Below are positions 17,657 to 26,950 of a stretch of DNA of 64,000 bases, in pieces. The first letter of the stretch is position 1. Each line of letters opens with the position of its first letter. A program made the translations under genes and the position numbers. The DNA is from Mesorhizobium sp. Lineage in GTDB: Bacteria > Pseudomonadota > Alphaproteobacteria > Rhizobiales > Rhizobiaceae. The notes below the pieces were generated by a model. The model saw only the letters and a list, made by a program, of their open reading frames with translations. It did not search any database and had not been told where the DNA came from. The stretch is from assembly GCA_004020545.1 (NCBI GenBank), contig SAQE01000009.1:85680-149679 (forward strand), in the 5' to 3' direction.

Positions 17657-18517
17657 TTGACCGCCAGGGATGCCCGCCTTCACGCCTTTCGTTCCGACCT
17701 CGCCGATGCCAGGCTGAAAGGCGAGGTCGCCGCTGAACGCTTCGTCGCCGGCCGCCCCGCACGGATCACGGCCGCCATCGCCGACCTGCGCAAGGCGCCG
17801 CGTCCGGACGCCGGGGTCAATACCCAGGCGCTGTTCGGCGACGACGTGCTGGTCTTCGAGGATGCGGAAGGCTGGGCCTGGGTGCAGGCCGAGCGCGACG
17901 GCTATGTCGGCTATGTCGCCGACAATGTGCTTGGTCCGCGCGAACACGCGCCGACCCACATCGTTTCCGCACCGCGCACTTTCCTCTATCCGGGGCCCGA
18001 TCTGCGCTTCCCGATAGGCGGACAATTGTCGATGGGCTCGGCCGTGACCGTGACGGGCGCCGCCGAAACGCGCGGTACGCACTACGCGCTGCTGCCTTCC
18101 GGCCAGGCGATCATCGCCGGCCATCTACGGCCGCTCGCCGAGGTCGCCGATGACTATGTGACGGTGGCGGAAAGCTTTCTCGGCACGCCCTATCTCTGGG
18201 GCGGCGTCTCCGGTTTCGGCATCGACTGTTCCGGCCTCGTGCAATTGTCGATGCGCATGGCCGGCAAGGATGTGCTGCGCGATTCCGACATGCAGGCGGC
18301 GTCGATCGGCTCGCCGTTCGAGCCAGGCCCGGATTATTCAGGGCTTCGGCGCGGCGACCTGGTCTTCTGGAAAGGCCATGTCGCGATCATGACCGACGCG
18401 AGGGGTATGATCCACGCCAACGGCCACACGATGCTGGTCTCTCGCGAGGGGCTGAAAGAGGCGGTCGAGCGCATTGGCTATCTTTATGGCGGGCCGACAG
18501 GGTTCAGGAGGCCGTAG
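17657..18517 (+). CDS. NlpC/P60-family cell-wall peptidase
   Basis: Probable peptidoglycan endopeptidase cleaving D-Glu-meso-DAP-type bonds. An SH3-like region (about 50-160, DVLVFEDAEGWAWVQAERDGYVGYV, interrupted) precedes the NlpC/P60 domain with catalytic Cys in FGIDCSGLVQ, His in WKGHVAIM and polar residue in MIHANGHTM. No signal peptide is seen. The start is uncertain: the frame opens at GTG 17585 inside the repeat, while homologous sequence seems to begin near TTG 17657 (TARDARLHAFR), used here. The ATG at 17631 is in another frame and hits a stop. Confidence 0.85.
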   Translation: MTARDARLHAFRSDLADARLKGEVAAERFVAGRPARITAAIADLRKAPRPDAGVNTQALFGDDVLVFEDAEGWAWVQAERDGYVGYVADNVLGPREHAPTHIVSAPRTFLYPGPDLRFPIGGQLSMGSAVTVTGAAETRGTHYALLPSGQAIIAGHLRPLAEVADDYVTVAESFLGTPYLWGGVSGFGIDCSGLVQLSMRMAGKDVLRDSDMQAASIGSPFEPGPDYSGLRRGDLVFWKGHVAIMTDARGMIHANGHTMLVSREGLKEAVERIGYLYGGPTGFRRP

Positions 18518-18518
18518 C

Positions 18519-18685
18519 GCCTTTACCTCTCCCCTTGCTGCGGGAGAGGTCGGATTGCCCCAATTTGTCCTTCACAAATCGGATGGCAATCCGGGTGAGG
18601 GGTAAATAGCGCCAAGCTGGAGCGCCCTCATACGTCTCGGCGCTGCGCCGATCCACCTTCTCCCACAAGAAGGGGAGAGGGAAGA
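18519..18685. repeat. palindromic intergenic repeat, family C
   Basis: Several dyads in a 230-bp gap: CCTCTCCCC...GGGAGAGG, GGATTGCC...GGCAATCC, and CCTTCTCCC...GGGGAGAGG. The combination of CTCCCC, GGATGAGGGG-like and GCGCC motifs resembles the element at 63798-63950. No coding potential is apparent. Confidence 0.7.
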
Positions 18686-18746
18686 ACGATCCCCTTTTGT
18701 TCCGATTCTTCTTGGCGATTGCTTGCCGTCGCGCTACCTCTGGCGC

Positions 18747-21266
18747 GTGACAGAGCAGCCGCGCCTTGCCGAACAGAATGCCGCCGTCCTGCTGCCCGAG
18801 CCATTCGTCAAATGGTTCGGTGAAAAGGGCTGGTCGCCGCGCGTCCACCAGCTCGAACTGCTGGCGAAGGCTCAAGGTGGACAATCGGTGCTGCTGATCG
18901 CGCCGACCGGCGCCGGCAAGACGCTGGCCGGCTTCCTGCCGTCTCTGACCGAACTTGCCAACCGACCCAAGCGGAAGGCGGGCGAAGCCCATCGCGGCAT
19001 CCATACGCTCTACATCTCGCCGCTCAAGGCTTTAGCCGTCGACATCGAGCGCAATCTCGGCAAGCCGGTCGAGGAGATCGGCCTGCCCGTCACCATCGAG
19101 ACCCGCACCGGCGACACACCTTCGCACAAGCGCCAGCGGCAGAAGCTGGTGCCGCCCGACATCCTGCTCACCACGCCCGAACAGCTCGCTCTGCTGATCG
19201 CCTCGAACGGCGCCAAGCGTTTCTTCGAGGATTTGCGCTATGTCGTGCTCGACGAACTGCATTCGCTGGTCATCTCGAAGCGCGGGCATCTCCTGGCGCT
19301 CGGCCTGGCGCGATTGCGCGCCTTTGTCCCGGGGCTGCAAACCATAGGCCTGTCGGCGACCGTCGCCGAGCCGGATGAATTGCGCCGCTGGCTGGTCGCG
19401 CAGAATCCATCCGGCGAAATGGCCGGGCTGATCACGGTCGCCGGCGGCGCCAAGCCCGATATCTCCATTCTCGACTCGCGCGAGCGCGTGCCATGGTCGG
19501 GGCATTCGGCCCGCTACGCGATCCCTGAGATCTACGAGGCGATCAAAGAGCACCGCACGACGCTTCTCTTCGTCAACACCCGCAGCCAGGCCGAGCTTTT
19601 GTTCCAGGAGCTGTGGCGGGCGAACGAAGACTCGCTCCCCATAGCGCTCCACCACGGCTCCCTTGATGTCGGCCAGCGCCGCCGCGTCGAGAAAGCGATG
19701 GCCGACAATGCGCTGCGCGCCATCGTCGCCACCTCCACGCTCGACCTCGGCATCGACTGGGGCGATGTCGATCTGGTCGTGCATGTCGGCGCGCCGAAAG
19801 GCGCCAGCCGCCTGGCGCAGCGCATCGGCCGCGCCAACCACCGCATGGACGAGCCGTCCAAGGCGATCCTGATCCCCGCCAACCGCTTCGAGGTGCTGGA
19901 ATGCCGGGCGGCGCTCGACGCCAACTATCTCGGCGCGCAGGACACGCCGCCGTTGATCAAGGGCGCGCTCGACGTCCTGTCGCAGCATGTGCTGGGCGTC
20001 GCCTGCGGCGGACCGTTCGATGCCGACTTTCTGTTCGAGGAGGTGCGAAGCGCTGCCCCTTATGCGGCGCTGGAACGCGAGACCTTCGATCGCGTCATCG
20101 ACTTCGTCGCCACCGGCGGTTACGCGCTGAAGAACTACGAGCGCTATGCCCGCATCCGCCTGAACAAGGACGGCCTGTGGCGCGTCTCGCATCCGAGCGT
20201 CGCGCAGCAATACCGGCTGAATGTCGGCACCATCGTCGAGATGCCGGAATTGAATGTCCGCTATGTCAGGCAGGGGCGCGGCATGGCCGGCCGTGGCGGG
20301 CCGGTGCTCGGCAAGATCGAGGAGTATTTCGCCGAAACGCTGCGCCCCGGCGACAATTTCCTTTTTGCCGGCAAGGTGCTGCGCTTCGAGGGTATTCGCG
20401 AGAACGAATGCGTCGTCTCCAACGGCGCCGGCGCCAACATCATCGTGCCGTCCTATGCAGGTGGCAAATTCCCGCTCTCGACCTACCTCGCCGAGCAGGT
20501 GCGCGCCATGCTGGCCGACAGCGACCGCTGGAAGGTCTTGCCCGAACAGGTGGCCGACTGGCTTCGGATTCAGGAAGAGAAGTCGGTCCTGCCGAAGCGC
20601 GGCGACCTTCTGGTCGAGACCTTTCCGCGCGGCAACCGGCATTACATGGTCGCCTATCCTTTCGAGGGCCGGCTGGCGCACCAGACGCTCGGCATGCTCC
20701 TGACGCGTCGGCTGGAGCGCGCGCATGCGAGGCCGCTCGGCTTCGTCGCCACCGATTATTCGCTGGCCGTCTGGGCGCTGGACGACATGGCGGCGCTGTT
20801 CAAGGCGAAGAAGCCGTCACTTGGCCAGCTCTTCGACGAGGACATGTTGGGCGACGATCTCGAAGCGTGGCTGAACGACAGCTGGATGCTGAAGCGCACC
20901 TTCCGCACCTGCGCCGTCATCGCCGGGCTGATCGAGAAGCGTTATCCCGGCCAGGAGAAGAGCGGCCGCCAGGTGACGGTATCGGCGGACCTCATCTACG
21001 ACGTGCTGCGCAGCCACGAGCCGGACCATATTTTGCTGCAGGCGACGCGCACCGATGCCTCGGCGGGTCTGCTCGATGTCAGCAGACTTGGGGAGATGCT
21101 CTCGCGTGTGCGCGGTCGAATCATGCATAAGCATCTCGACCAGATATCGCCGCTGGCGGTGCCGGTAATGCTGGAGATCGGCAAGGAGTCGGTCAATGGC
21201 GGCGCCAACGATACGCTCTTGATGGAAGCCGCCGACCTGGTCGAAGAAGCGATGGGCCGAGGGTAG
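18747..21266 (+). CDS. ligase-associated DNA damage response DEXH helicase (Lhr family)
   Basis: Large superfamily 2 DNA helicase, 839 residues, related to the Lhr core. Motif I APTGAGKT, Ia SPLKALA, motif II DELH, motif III SAT, and C-terminal RecA motifs (ATSTLDLGIDW, RIGRANHR) are all visible, followed by the Lhr winged-helix and C-terminal domain. In the known module this helicase is encoded with an ATP-dependent ligase, an exonuclease and PdeM; here only PdeM follows. Start chosen at GTG 18747; the frame opens 24 bp earlier at a TTG. Confidence 0.93.
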   Translation: MTEQPRLAEQNAAVLLPEPFVKWFGEKGWSPRVHQLELLAKAQGGQSVLLIAPTGAGKTLAGFLPSLTELANRPKRKAGEAHRGIHTLYISPLKALAVDIERNLGKPVEEIGLPVTIETRTGDTPSHKRQRQKLVPPDILLTTPEQLALLIASNGAKRFFEDLRYVVLDELHSLVISKRGHLLALGLARLRAFVPGLQTIGLSATVAEPDELRRWLVAQNPSGEMAGLITVAGGAKPDISILDSRERVPWSGHSARYAIPEIYEAIKEHRTTLLFVNTRSQAELLFQELWRANEDSLPIALHHGSLDVGQRRRVEKAMADNALRAIVATSTLDLGIDWGDVDLVVHVGAPKGASRLAQRIGRANHRMDEPSKAILIPANRFEVLECRAALDANYLGAQDTPPLIKGALDVLSQHVLGVACGGPFDADFLFEEVRSAAPYAALERETFDRVIDFVATGGYALKNYERYARIRLNKDGLWRVSHPSVAQQYRLNVGTIVEMPELNVRYVRQGRGMAGRGGPVLGKIEEYFAETLRPGDNFLFAGKVLRFEGIRENECVVSNGAGANIIVPSYAGGKFPLSTYLAEQVRAMLADSDRWKVLPEQVADWLRIQEEKSVLPKRGDLLVETFPRGNRHYMVAYPFEGRLAHQTLGMLLTRRLERAHARPLGFVATDYSLAVWALDDMAALFKAKKPSLGQLFDEDMLGDDLEAWLNDSWMLKRTFRTCAVIAGLIEKRYPGQEKSGRQVTVSADLIYDVLRSHEPDHILLQATRTDASAGLLDVSRLGEMLSRVRGRIMHKHLDQISPLAVPVMLEIGKESVNGGANDTLLMEAADLVEEAMGRG

Positions 21267-21316
21267 AAGCAACTCCAGGAAAAGTGTTTAGCGGTTTTCC
21301 GTCCGGAATTGCGTTA
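21267..21316. repeat. family B repeat between helicase and pdeM
   Basis: AGCAACTCCAGGAAAAGTG followed by TTTAGCGGTTTTCCGTCCGGAATTGCG (interrupted) matches the left dyad of the copy at 12470. It starts right after the helicase stop. Confidence 0.8.
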
Positions 21317-21339
21317 AAGCAGATGAGAACCGAGAGGGG

Positions 21340-22056
21340 ATGAATTTTTCGCTGTCGCGCGCAACGCTGATCGCCGAAGCCGACCTAGTCGGCATCGCCG
21401 GCGAACGCGCGGTTTGCGACCGGCGCGGCGTGCTCTACTTTCCCGATCTGCGACTGCTCGCGGTCTCCGATCTGCATCTGGAAAAGGGCTCGTCCTTCGC
21501 CAGGCGCGGCGCGCTGATCCCGCCCTACGACACCGGCGCCACTTTGCTCAGGCTGCAGGCTGTCATCGCCGACTATCAGCCGCGGATCGTCGTCAGCTTG
21601 GGCGACTCCTTCCATGATGACGGCGGCGCCGAGCGCATGCATCAGAGCTTCCGTGAGCGGCTGGAGGCGATGATGGCCGGCCGCGACTGGTTCTGGGTCG
21701 CCGGCAACCACGATCCGGACGCGCCCGCCGACCTGCCGGGCGAGACGGTGAGGGAACTCGCCATAGGCTCGCTGCTCTTCCGCCACGAGCCTTCGAAGCT
21801 GCGGGTCGAAGGCGAGATCGCGGGCCATCTTCATCCCTGCGCGCGCATCGTGCAGCGCGGCCGCTCGGTCCGGCGGCGCTGCTTTGCCGGCGACGGCGGC
21901 CGCATGATCATGCCGGCCTTCGGCGCCTATACCGGCTCGCTCAACGTGCTCGACCGCGCCTATGCCGGCCTATTCCGTCTGGAAACGCTGATGGCCTATA
22001 TGCTGGGCGCCGAGCGCATTTTCGCTATCTCCGGCTCAATGCTGCGGCCGGGCTGA
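21340..22056 (+). CDS. pdeM: ligase-associated DNA damage response endonuclease PdeM
   Basis: Calcineurin-like metallophosphoesterase, 238 residues. The metal-binding motifs occur in order: SDLHLEKG (motif I), SLGDSFHDD (II), AGNHDPD (III) and AGHLHPCA (V), as in PdeM of the ligase-associated repair module. It lies 73 bp after the helicase gene with a family B repeat between. The gene converges on soeC, with stops 3 bp apart. Confidence 0.93.
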   Translation: MNFSLSRATLIAEADLVGIAGERAVCDRRGVLYFPDLRLLAVSDLHLEKGSSFARRGALIPPYDTGATLLRLQAVIADYQPRIVVSLGDSFHDDGGAERMHQSFRERLEAMMAGRDWFWVAGNHDPDAPADLPGETVRELAIGSLLFRHEPSKLRVEGEIAGHLHPCARIVQRGRSVRRRCFAGDGGRMIMPAFGAYTGSLNVLDRAYAGLFRLETLMAYMLGAERIFAISGSMLRPG

Positions 22057-22059
22057 ATC

Positions 22060-22998
22060 TTATTGCCTACCGTAGTAGAGCGTGACCGTGTGCTTCGCCT
22101 CGGCGAAGAACAGCCAGCGCTCGACCAGCATGCCGGCGAACTGGGAGATGGCTGCAAGCACTGATGCGGCTGTCGCGAAAGGCCATGGCAAGGCAAAGGC
22201 GATAGCGAGCAAGATAGCCGGTGCGGCGAAGGCCAGCGCCTGCGCAATCCACCGCAGCTTTTCGCCATGCTTGCGCGCGATGCGGAAACCCATTTCCTTG
22301 AGCAGGTAGTTTTCTTCCGTATGCGGCCATTCGATCGACCGTACCGTGCCGCCGGCAAGACCCGTCGCCGTGTTGGCGGTGGTCGGGATATCCAGCCGGT
22401 CGTTGTATCGCCAGGTCGCCAGTTTCCAGGCCCAGCCGCCGAGTGTGGCAAGCAGCGCGCCGGTCAGCACCGCCGTCGAACCTACCGAAAAACCCTGCAG
22501 CAGAGCGTTCAGCAGCACGCAGCCGGTCATCGCCGCGAAAATAAGATAAGCCGGCAAAGTATAGCGGCTGTGCCATTGGGCGATCGGCTTCAGCGAAGCA
22601 TAGATCATGCCTGTCGTGCAGACGGTGGTGACCGCGCCGGCCGCCGCCATCAGCCCGGCAACGGCCACCCAGCCGCCGCTACGGCCGAGAAATACCCAGC
22701 CGATGCCGAACAGCGCGGCCGGAATGAAGGTGGCGACCGACGCCACGCCTTCGCGCGACAGCCAGGAGCTGCGCCATTGCGAGAAGGCGCGCCAGGCTCG
22801 CTCGGGTCGGCCGAGATGACCGGTCGAGGAGAGCAGACCGGCCGCGATCAGCACGAGCGCCAGCACCATGCCGACAAGGCCAAGCCAGATATCGGCCGCG
22901 ATGAATCCTAGCCCGCCAAGCATGCCGAGCAGCGCCAGCAGGCCGTAGCCGGCCCCAGTGGCGGCGGTGAAGAGGACGACGGAGAAGGCGGGATGCAT
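22060..22998 (-). CDS. soeC: DmsC/SoeC-type membrane anchor subunit of a molybdoenzyme
   Basis: Integral membrane subunit, 312 residues with about eight hydrophobic helices, of the DmsC family that passes electrons between the Fe-S subunit and the quinone pool. It starts MHPAFSVVLFTAATGAGYGL and is encoded 12 bp after soeB. The operon order A-B-C and the absence of a Tat signal on the large subunit favour a cytoplasm-facing SoeABC sulfite dehydrogenase over a periplasmic DMSO reductase. Substrate is inferred. Confidence 0.8.
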   Translation of the reverse strand: MHPAFSVVLFTAATGAGYGLLALLGMLGGLGFIAADIWLGLVGMVLALVLIAAGLLSSTGHLGRPERAWRAFSQWRSSWLSREGVASVATFIPAALFGIGWVFLGRSGGWVAVAGLMAAAGAVTTVCTTGMIYASLKPIAQWHSRYTLPAYLIFAAMTGCVLLNALLQGFSVGSTAVLTGALLATLGGWAWKLATWRYNDRLDIPTTANTATGLAGGTVRSIEWPHTEENYLLKEMGFRIARKHGEKLRWIAQALAFAAPAILLAIAFALPWPFATAASVLAAISQFAGMLVERWLFFAEAKHTVTLYYGRQ

Positions 22999-23010
22999 GA
23001 TTGGCTGAGG

Positions 23011-23745
23011 CTAGTTCGAAAGCATGCGGTCGATCCAGCCCAGAAAGCCGCCTTCGGCCTTGATAGGCTCCAGCGCCGGCGCGTCCACTTTTGCCGAGCG
23101 CTCGGTATGGGCGCGCGGCGGCAGGTACTTGTTGGTCGGCTTGTAGCCAAGCTCCGGCATGAGGTCGACGCCGCCGCGCGCTGCCACCAATTGCGAGATG
23201 GCGGAAGCCGGATCGCCGAGATCGCCGAAATGCCGGGCGCTGGTCGGGCAGGCGGCGACGCAGGCCGGCACGCGGTCCTCCGCCGCCAGATTGTCGTTGT
23301 AGATGCGATCGACGCAGAGCGTGCATTTCTTCATCACTCCGACATCCGTGTCGAACTCGCGCGCGCCGTAGGGGCAGGCCCAGCTGCACAGCTTGCAGCC
23401 GATGCATTTGTCCTCGTCGACCAGCACGATGCCGTCCGAGGCGCGCTTGTAGGAGGCGCCGGTCGGGCAGACGGTGACGCAGGCCGGCTGCTCGCAATGC
23501 AGGCAGGAGCGCGGGAAGTTCACCGTGCGGCCGCCTTGTTCGGTCGTGTGCTCATAAGCGTGCACGCGGTTGAACCAGACGCCGTCGGCATGCCCGCCAT
23601 AGGGATCGGTGTCGGTCAGCGGCGCCATATAGCCGCCCGTGTTCCATTCCTTGCAGGCGGTGACGCAGGCCTGGCAGCCGACGCAGGTGTCGAGGTCGAT
23701 GACGAGGCCTAGTTTCTTCTCGGTTTGGGCGGGAAGGCAGGTCAT
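23011..23745 (-). CDS. soeB: 4Fe-4S ferredoxin-type electron-transfer subunit (DmsB/SoeB-like)
   Basis: Electron-transfer subunit with four [4Fe-4S] clusters, 244 residues. Cys motifs are visible: CVGCQACVTAC, CLHCEQPACVTVC, CIGCKLCSWAC and CTLC with a later CVAAC. There is no signal peptide, so it is cytoplasmic. Its start overlaps the soeA stop by 4 bp (ATGA). Family is secure; assignment as sulfite dehydrogenase subunit depends on the large subunit and context. Confidence 0.88.
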   Translation of the reverse strand: MTCLPAQTEKKLGLVIDLDTCVGCQACVTACKEWNTGGYMAPLTDTDPYGGHADGVWFNRVHAYEHTTEQGGRTVNFPRSCLHCEQPACVTVCPTGASYKRASDGIVLVDEDKCIGCKLCSWACPYGAREFDTDVGVMKKCTLCVDRIYNDNLAAEDRVPACVAACPTSARHFGDLGDPASAISQLVAARGGVDLMPELGYKPTNKYLPPRAHTERSAKVDAPALEPIKAEGGFLGWIDRMLSN

Positions 23746-26672
23746 TCGGTGGCTTCCCTTTTCATGCGGAACGCGGCGCCGAAACGAAGCACATCCGGAG
23801 AGGGCTCGAAATTAGGCGGCTGGGCAAAACGCTCGAACTGCGGCTCGGTGAAGCCGGCTTCTTCCGGCGCGCATTTGATGATCCGCACGCGCACGTCGAA
23901 CCATGCCGCCTGCCCCGTGACGGGATCGGAGTTGGAATAGCGCTTGCCGTTGGCGTCGGCCGTAGTCTGGTCGCCGATGATATGGTTGAGCAGGAAGCCG
24001 CGATAGCTCTCTGCCGCGTCGTCCTTCAGGCCCCAGCTCCCGCGCCGCTTGCCGATCGCGTTCCAGGTCCAGACCGTGTCCGGGTTCACGCCGTCGATGA
24101 GCTTGATCTGGCTTTTCACCCGGCCGTTGACGCTCTCGATCCAAACCCAGTCGTCGTCGGCAAGGCCATGCCTGCCTGCCGTTTCCCGATGCACGAACAG
24201 CCGGTTCTGGCTGGTGATCTGCCTCAGCCACGCATTCTGCGAACCCCAGGAATGGTACATGTGCATCGGCCGCTGCGTCAGCGCATGCAGCGGATATTTT
24301 TGCAGATCGACGGCCTCGTCCTCGAAAGGCGCGTACCAGAAGGGCAGCGGGTCCATGTAGGTCTCGATCCGGGCGCGCTCGGCTTCCGGCGGCTGCGCTT
24401 TTCCATGGCCGCGCGCGGCCAGCCGGAAGCGCTGGATCGGCTCTGAATAAAGCTGGAAAACGATCGGCTCGGCCTTCGCGATGAAACCCATTTGGACGGC
24501 GAAGTCGAGATAAGCGCCGTTGGCCATCTTGTAATAGCGCTGGTCGTCGGCAAAGGCGTGATGCCAGAAGCCACCATTGTCGATGTAGCGCTGCAACTGC
24601 CCGGGATTGGCCTCGCCCTTGCCGAAGGAACCGCCGTTTTCGCCGCGCCAGCCGGCCAGCGGGCCGATGCCGGGCGTGCGCTCGTGATTGACGATGTAGT
24701 CGGCATAGTCGCGGTATTTTGCCGAGCCGTCCTCGTTGGCAAAGCCGGGCAGGCCGAGCCGCGCGCCGAGCTCGATCAGCACCGACTGGAACGGCCGCAC
24801 GTCGCGGTCCGGCTGCACCACCGGATAGCGGATGGCGTCGGCCGGCCCGTCGGCATGGCTGATCGGCCGATCGAGCAGGCTGATGCAGTCATGCCGCTCG
24901 AGATAGGTGGTGTCGGGCAGCACCAGATCGGCGAACGGCACCGTCTCGGAATAGTAGGCGTCGGAATAGATGATGAAGGGGATTTTGTAGTTTCCGGCTT
25001 CATCCTTGTCCGTGAGCATGGCGATGGTCTCGACGGTGTTCATCGAGGAATTCCAAGCCATGTTCGACATGTACATCATCAGCGTGTCGATCGGGTAAGG
25101 ATCGCCGGCCCAGGCGTTGCGGATGACGGTGTGCATCAGCCCGTGCGCTGCGAGCGGCGCCTCCCAGGAATAGGCCTTGTCGATGCGGCTGGGCCGGCCG
25201 GTCTCGTCGACGAGCAGGTCGTCCGGCCCTGAGACGAAGCCGAGCGGCATGCCTTCCAATGGCGTCATCGGCCGGATATCCTTGCCGGCAGGCTTCGGAC
25301 CCGGGGGCGCGCAACGGGGATAGGGCGGCTTGAAGCGGAAGCCGCCGGGAACGTCCACGGTGCCCAGCAGCACCTGCAGCAGATGGATGGCGCGGCAGGT
25401 ATGGAAGCCGTTGGAATGGGCCGAGATGCCGCGCATGGCGTGCATCGAAACCGGTCGACCCTTGATCGTCTCGTGCCGGCGGCCTGCCCAGTCGGTCCAG
25501 GCGACCGGCAGTTCGATCGTCTGCTCGAAGGCGACATGCGCCAGTTCCGCCGCGATCCGGCGGATCGTGGCGGCGCTGATGCCGCAGCGCTCAGCGACTG
25601 CATCAGGCGAGTAGCTGTCGTCCATGTATCGGTCGGCGATGAGCTGGAACACCGGCACGCAGTGGCGGCCATTGACCGTGTAGCTGCCGGTCAGTGCTGG
25701 TTTGGCATCCGGGTCGGTTGCGTTGACAGGGACCTTCGCCACCCTGTCCCAGCCCAGTGGATTGCCGGCATCGTCACGCACGAACAGTCCGTCATCGGCG
25801 GTTCCCGGCTCTTGCACGACAAGCACCGGCGCGTTGGTGTAGCGCAGCAGATAGTCGAGATCGACGCGGCCGGCCTTAAGCAGTTCGTGGACGAGGGCGA
25901 GCACGAACAACCCGTCCGTGCCCGGCCGGATGCCGATCCAGTCGTCGGCGATGGCGTTGTAGCCCGTGCGGCACGGGTTGATCGAAACGACCTTGGCGCC
26001 GCGCGCCTTGAGCTTGCCGAGGCCGATCTTGATCGGGTTTGAATCATGGTCCTCGGCGACGCCGAACAGCATGAAGTATTTCGTGTTGTCCCAGTCGGGC
26101 TCGCCGAACTCCCAGAACGAGCCGCCGATCGTGTAGAGTCCGCCGGCCGCCATGTTGACCGAGCAGAAGCCGCCATGCGCGGCGAAATTCGGCGTGCCGA
26201 ACTGGCTCGCCCACCAGCCTGTCAGCGACTGCGACTGGTCGCGCCCGGTGAAGAAAGCAAGCTTCTTCGGGTCCGTGCGCCGGATCTCCGTCAGCCGCTC
26301 GCTGGCGATGGTGAGCGCTTCGTCCCATTCGATCTCACGGAACTCGCCGGAGCCGCGCGGACCGGTGCGCTTGAGCGACTTCTTCAGCCGCGCCGGGCTG
26401 TAATGCTGCATGATGCCGGCGCTGCCCTTGCCGCAGATCACGCCGCGGTTCACCGGATGGTCCTTGTTGCCGTTGATGTAGCGCACCTTGCCGTCCTTGA
26501 TGTGGACGTCGATGCCGCAGCGGCAGGCGCACATGTAGCAGGTGGTCTTGGCGATGCGGTCGGAGACGCTTGGCGAGGTCTCGACGCCGTCGCCCTCGTC
26601 AGGCGCTTGGCTGTCGGCCAGCGGCTGCTGGGACGGTGCGGAATTGGCGCCGCGCGGCGATGTTCGGCTCAT
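23742..26672 (-). CDS. soeA: molybdopterin oxidoreductase, probable sulfite dehydrogenase catalytic subunit (SoeA-like)
   Basis: Large catalytic subunit of the complex iron-sulfur molybdoenzyme family, 976 residues. A [4Fe-4S] motif is present near the N-terminus (CYMCACRC ... VICGKG), followed by the molybdopterin domains and a C-terminal dinucleotide-binding domain (LTQRPMHMYHSWGSQNAWL). The N-terminus shows no twin-arginine signal, which fits the cytoplasmic SoeA group and argues against periplasmic DmsA or PsrA. Sulfite oxidation is inferred from family, subunit set and the nearby TauE/SafE exporter; other substrates remain possible. Confidence 0.8.
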   Translation of the reverse strand: MSRTSPRGANSAPSQQPLADSQAPDEGDGVETSPSVSDRIAKTTCYMCACRCGIDVHIKDGKVRYINGNKDHPVNRGVICGKGSAGIMQHYSPARLKKSLKRTGPRGSGEFREIEWDEALTIASERLTEIRRTDPKKLAFFTGRDQSQSLTGWWASQFGTPNFAAHGGFCSVNMAAGGLYTIGGSFWEFGEPDWDNTKYFMLFGVAEDHDSNPIKIGLGKLKARGAKVVSINPCRTGYNAIADDWIGIRPGTDGLFVLALVHELLKAGRVDLDYLLRYTNAPVLVVQEPGTADDGLFVRDDAGNPLGWDRVAKVPVNATDPDAKPALTGSYTVNGRHCVPVFQLIADRYMDDSYSPDAVAERCGISAATIRRIAAELAHVAFEQTIELPVAWTDWAGRRHETIKGRPVSMHAMRGISAHSNGFHTCRAIHLLQVLLGTVDVPGGFRFKPPYPRCAPPGPKPAGKDIRPMTPLEGMPLGFVSGPDDLLVDETGRPSRIDKAYSWEAPLAAHGLMHTVIRNAWAGDPYPIDTLMMYMSNMAWNSSMNTVETIAMLTDKDEAGNYKIPFIIYSDAYYSETVPFADLVLPDTTYLERHDCISLLDRPISHADGPADAIRYPVVQPDRDVRPFQSVLIELGARLGLPGFANEDGSAKYRDYADYIVNHERTPGIGPLAGWRGENGGSFGKGEANPGQLQRYIDNGGFWHHAFADDQRYYKMANGAYLDFAVQMGFIAKAEPIVFQLYSEPIQRFRLAARGHGKAQPPEAERARIETYMDPLPFWYAPFEDEAVDLQKYPLHALTQRPMHMYHSWGSQNAWLRQITSQNRLFVHRETAGRHGLADDDWVWIESVNGRVKSQIKLIDGVNPDTVWTWNAIGKRRGSWGLKDDAAESYRGFLLNHIIGDQTTADANGKRYSNSDPVTGQAAWFDVRVRIIKCAPEEAGFTEPQFERFAQPPNFEPSPDVLRFGAAFRMKREATE

Positions 26673-26827
26673 GATCCGCGAACGCTCTTGCCGCTCGCCA
26701 TTCTGGCTTTCGTCTTAGGGCCCGGCCCGCGCATGTAGTGGAGCTCGGGATGGTAGCGGTCGCCGGCGAATTGCCGCTTCAGCCGACGGCTCCAATGCGC
26801 GAAAAGGGATTTGAAGCGCCCGATCAT
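26669..26827 (-). CDS. small basic protein translationally coupled to soeA
   Basis: A 52-residue, strongly basic protein (MIGRFKSLFAHWSRRLKRQF at its start), too short to be noticed easily. ATG at 26827 has AAGG about 10 bp ahead, and its stop overlaps the soeA start by 4 bp (ATGA), so it heads the operon. No Cys or membrane segment; an amphipathic Arg/Lys-rich N-terminal helix is likely. It resembles no family I can name. Possible roles are maturation or chaperoning of the molybdoenzyme, or only a leader for coupled translation. Confidence 0.6.
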   Translation of the reverse strand: MIGRFKSLFAHWSRRLKRQFAGDRYHPELHYMRGPGPKTKARMASGKSVRGS

Positions 26828-26950
26828 TTCCAACCTTGGCCGCCGAAATGCCAAATTTTTCCAACTTCAGGCAAAAACTTAGAACAAAGCAATTGATCTG
26901 TCTAACAAGCGGCTCTTGTAATTCCGATCGATTTTGCTTCTTAGTTGGGC
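26828..26950. promoter_or_regulatory. divergent promoter region of the soe operon and lysR gene
   Basis: AT-rich 123-bp gap between divergently transcribed genes, the usual place for LysR binding. It is clearly poorer in GC than the flanks (for example AAATTTTTCCAACTTC). No unambiguous T-N11-A dyad or sigma-70 pair was located by eye. Confidence 0.5.
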
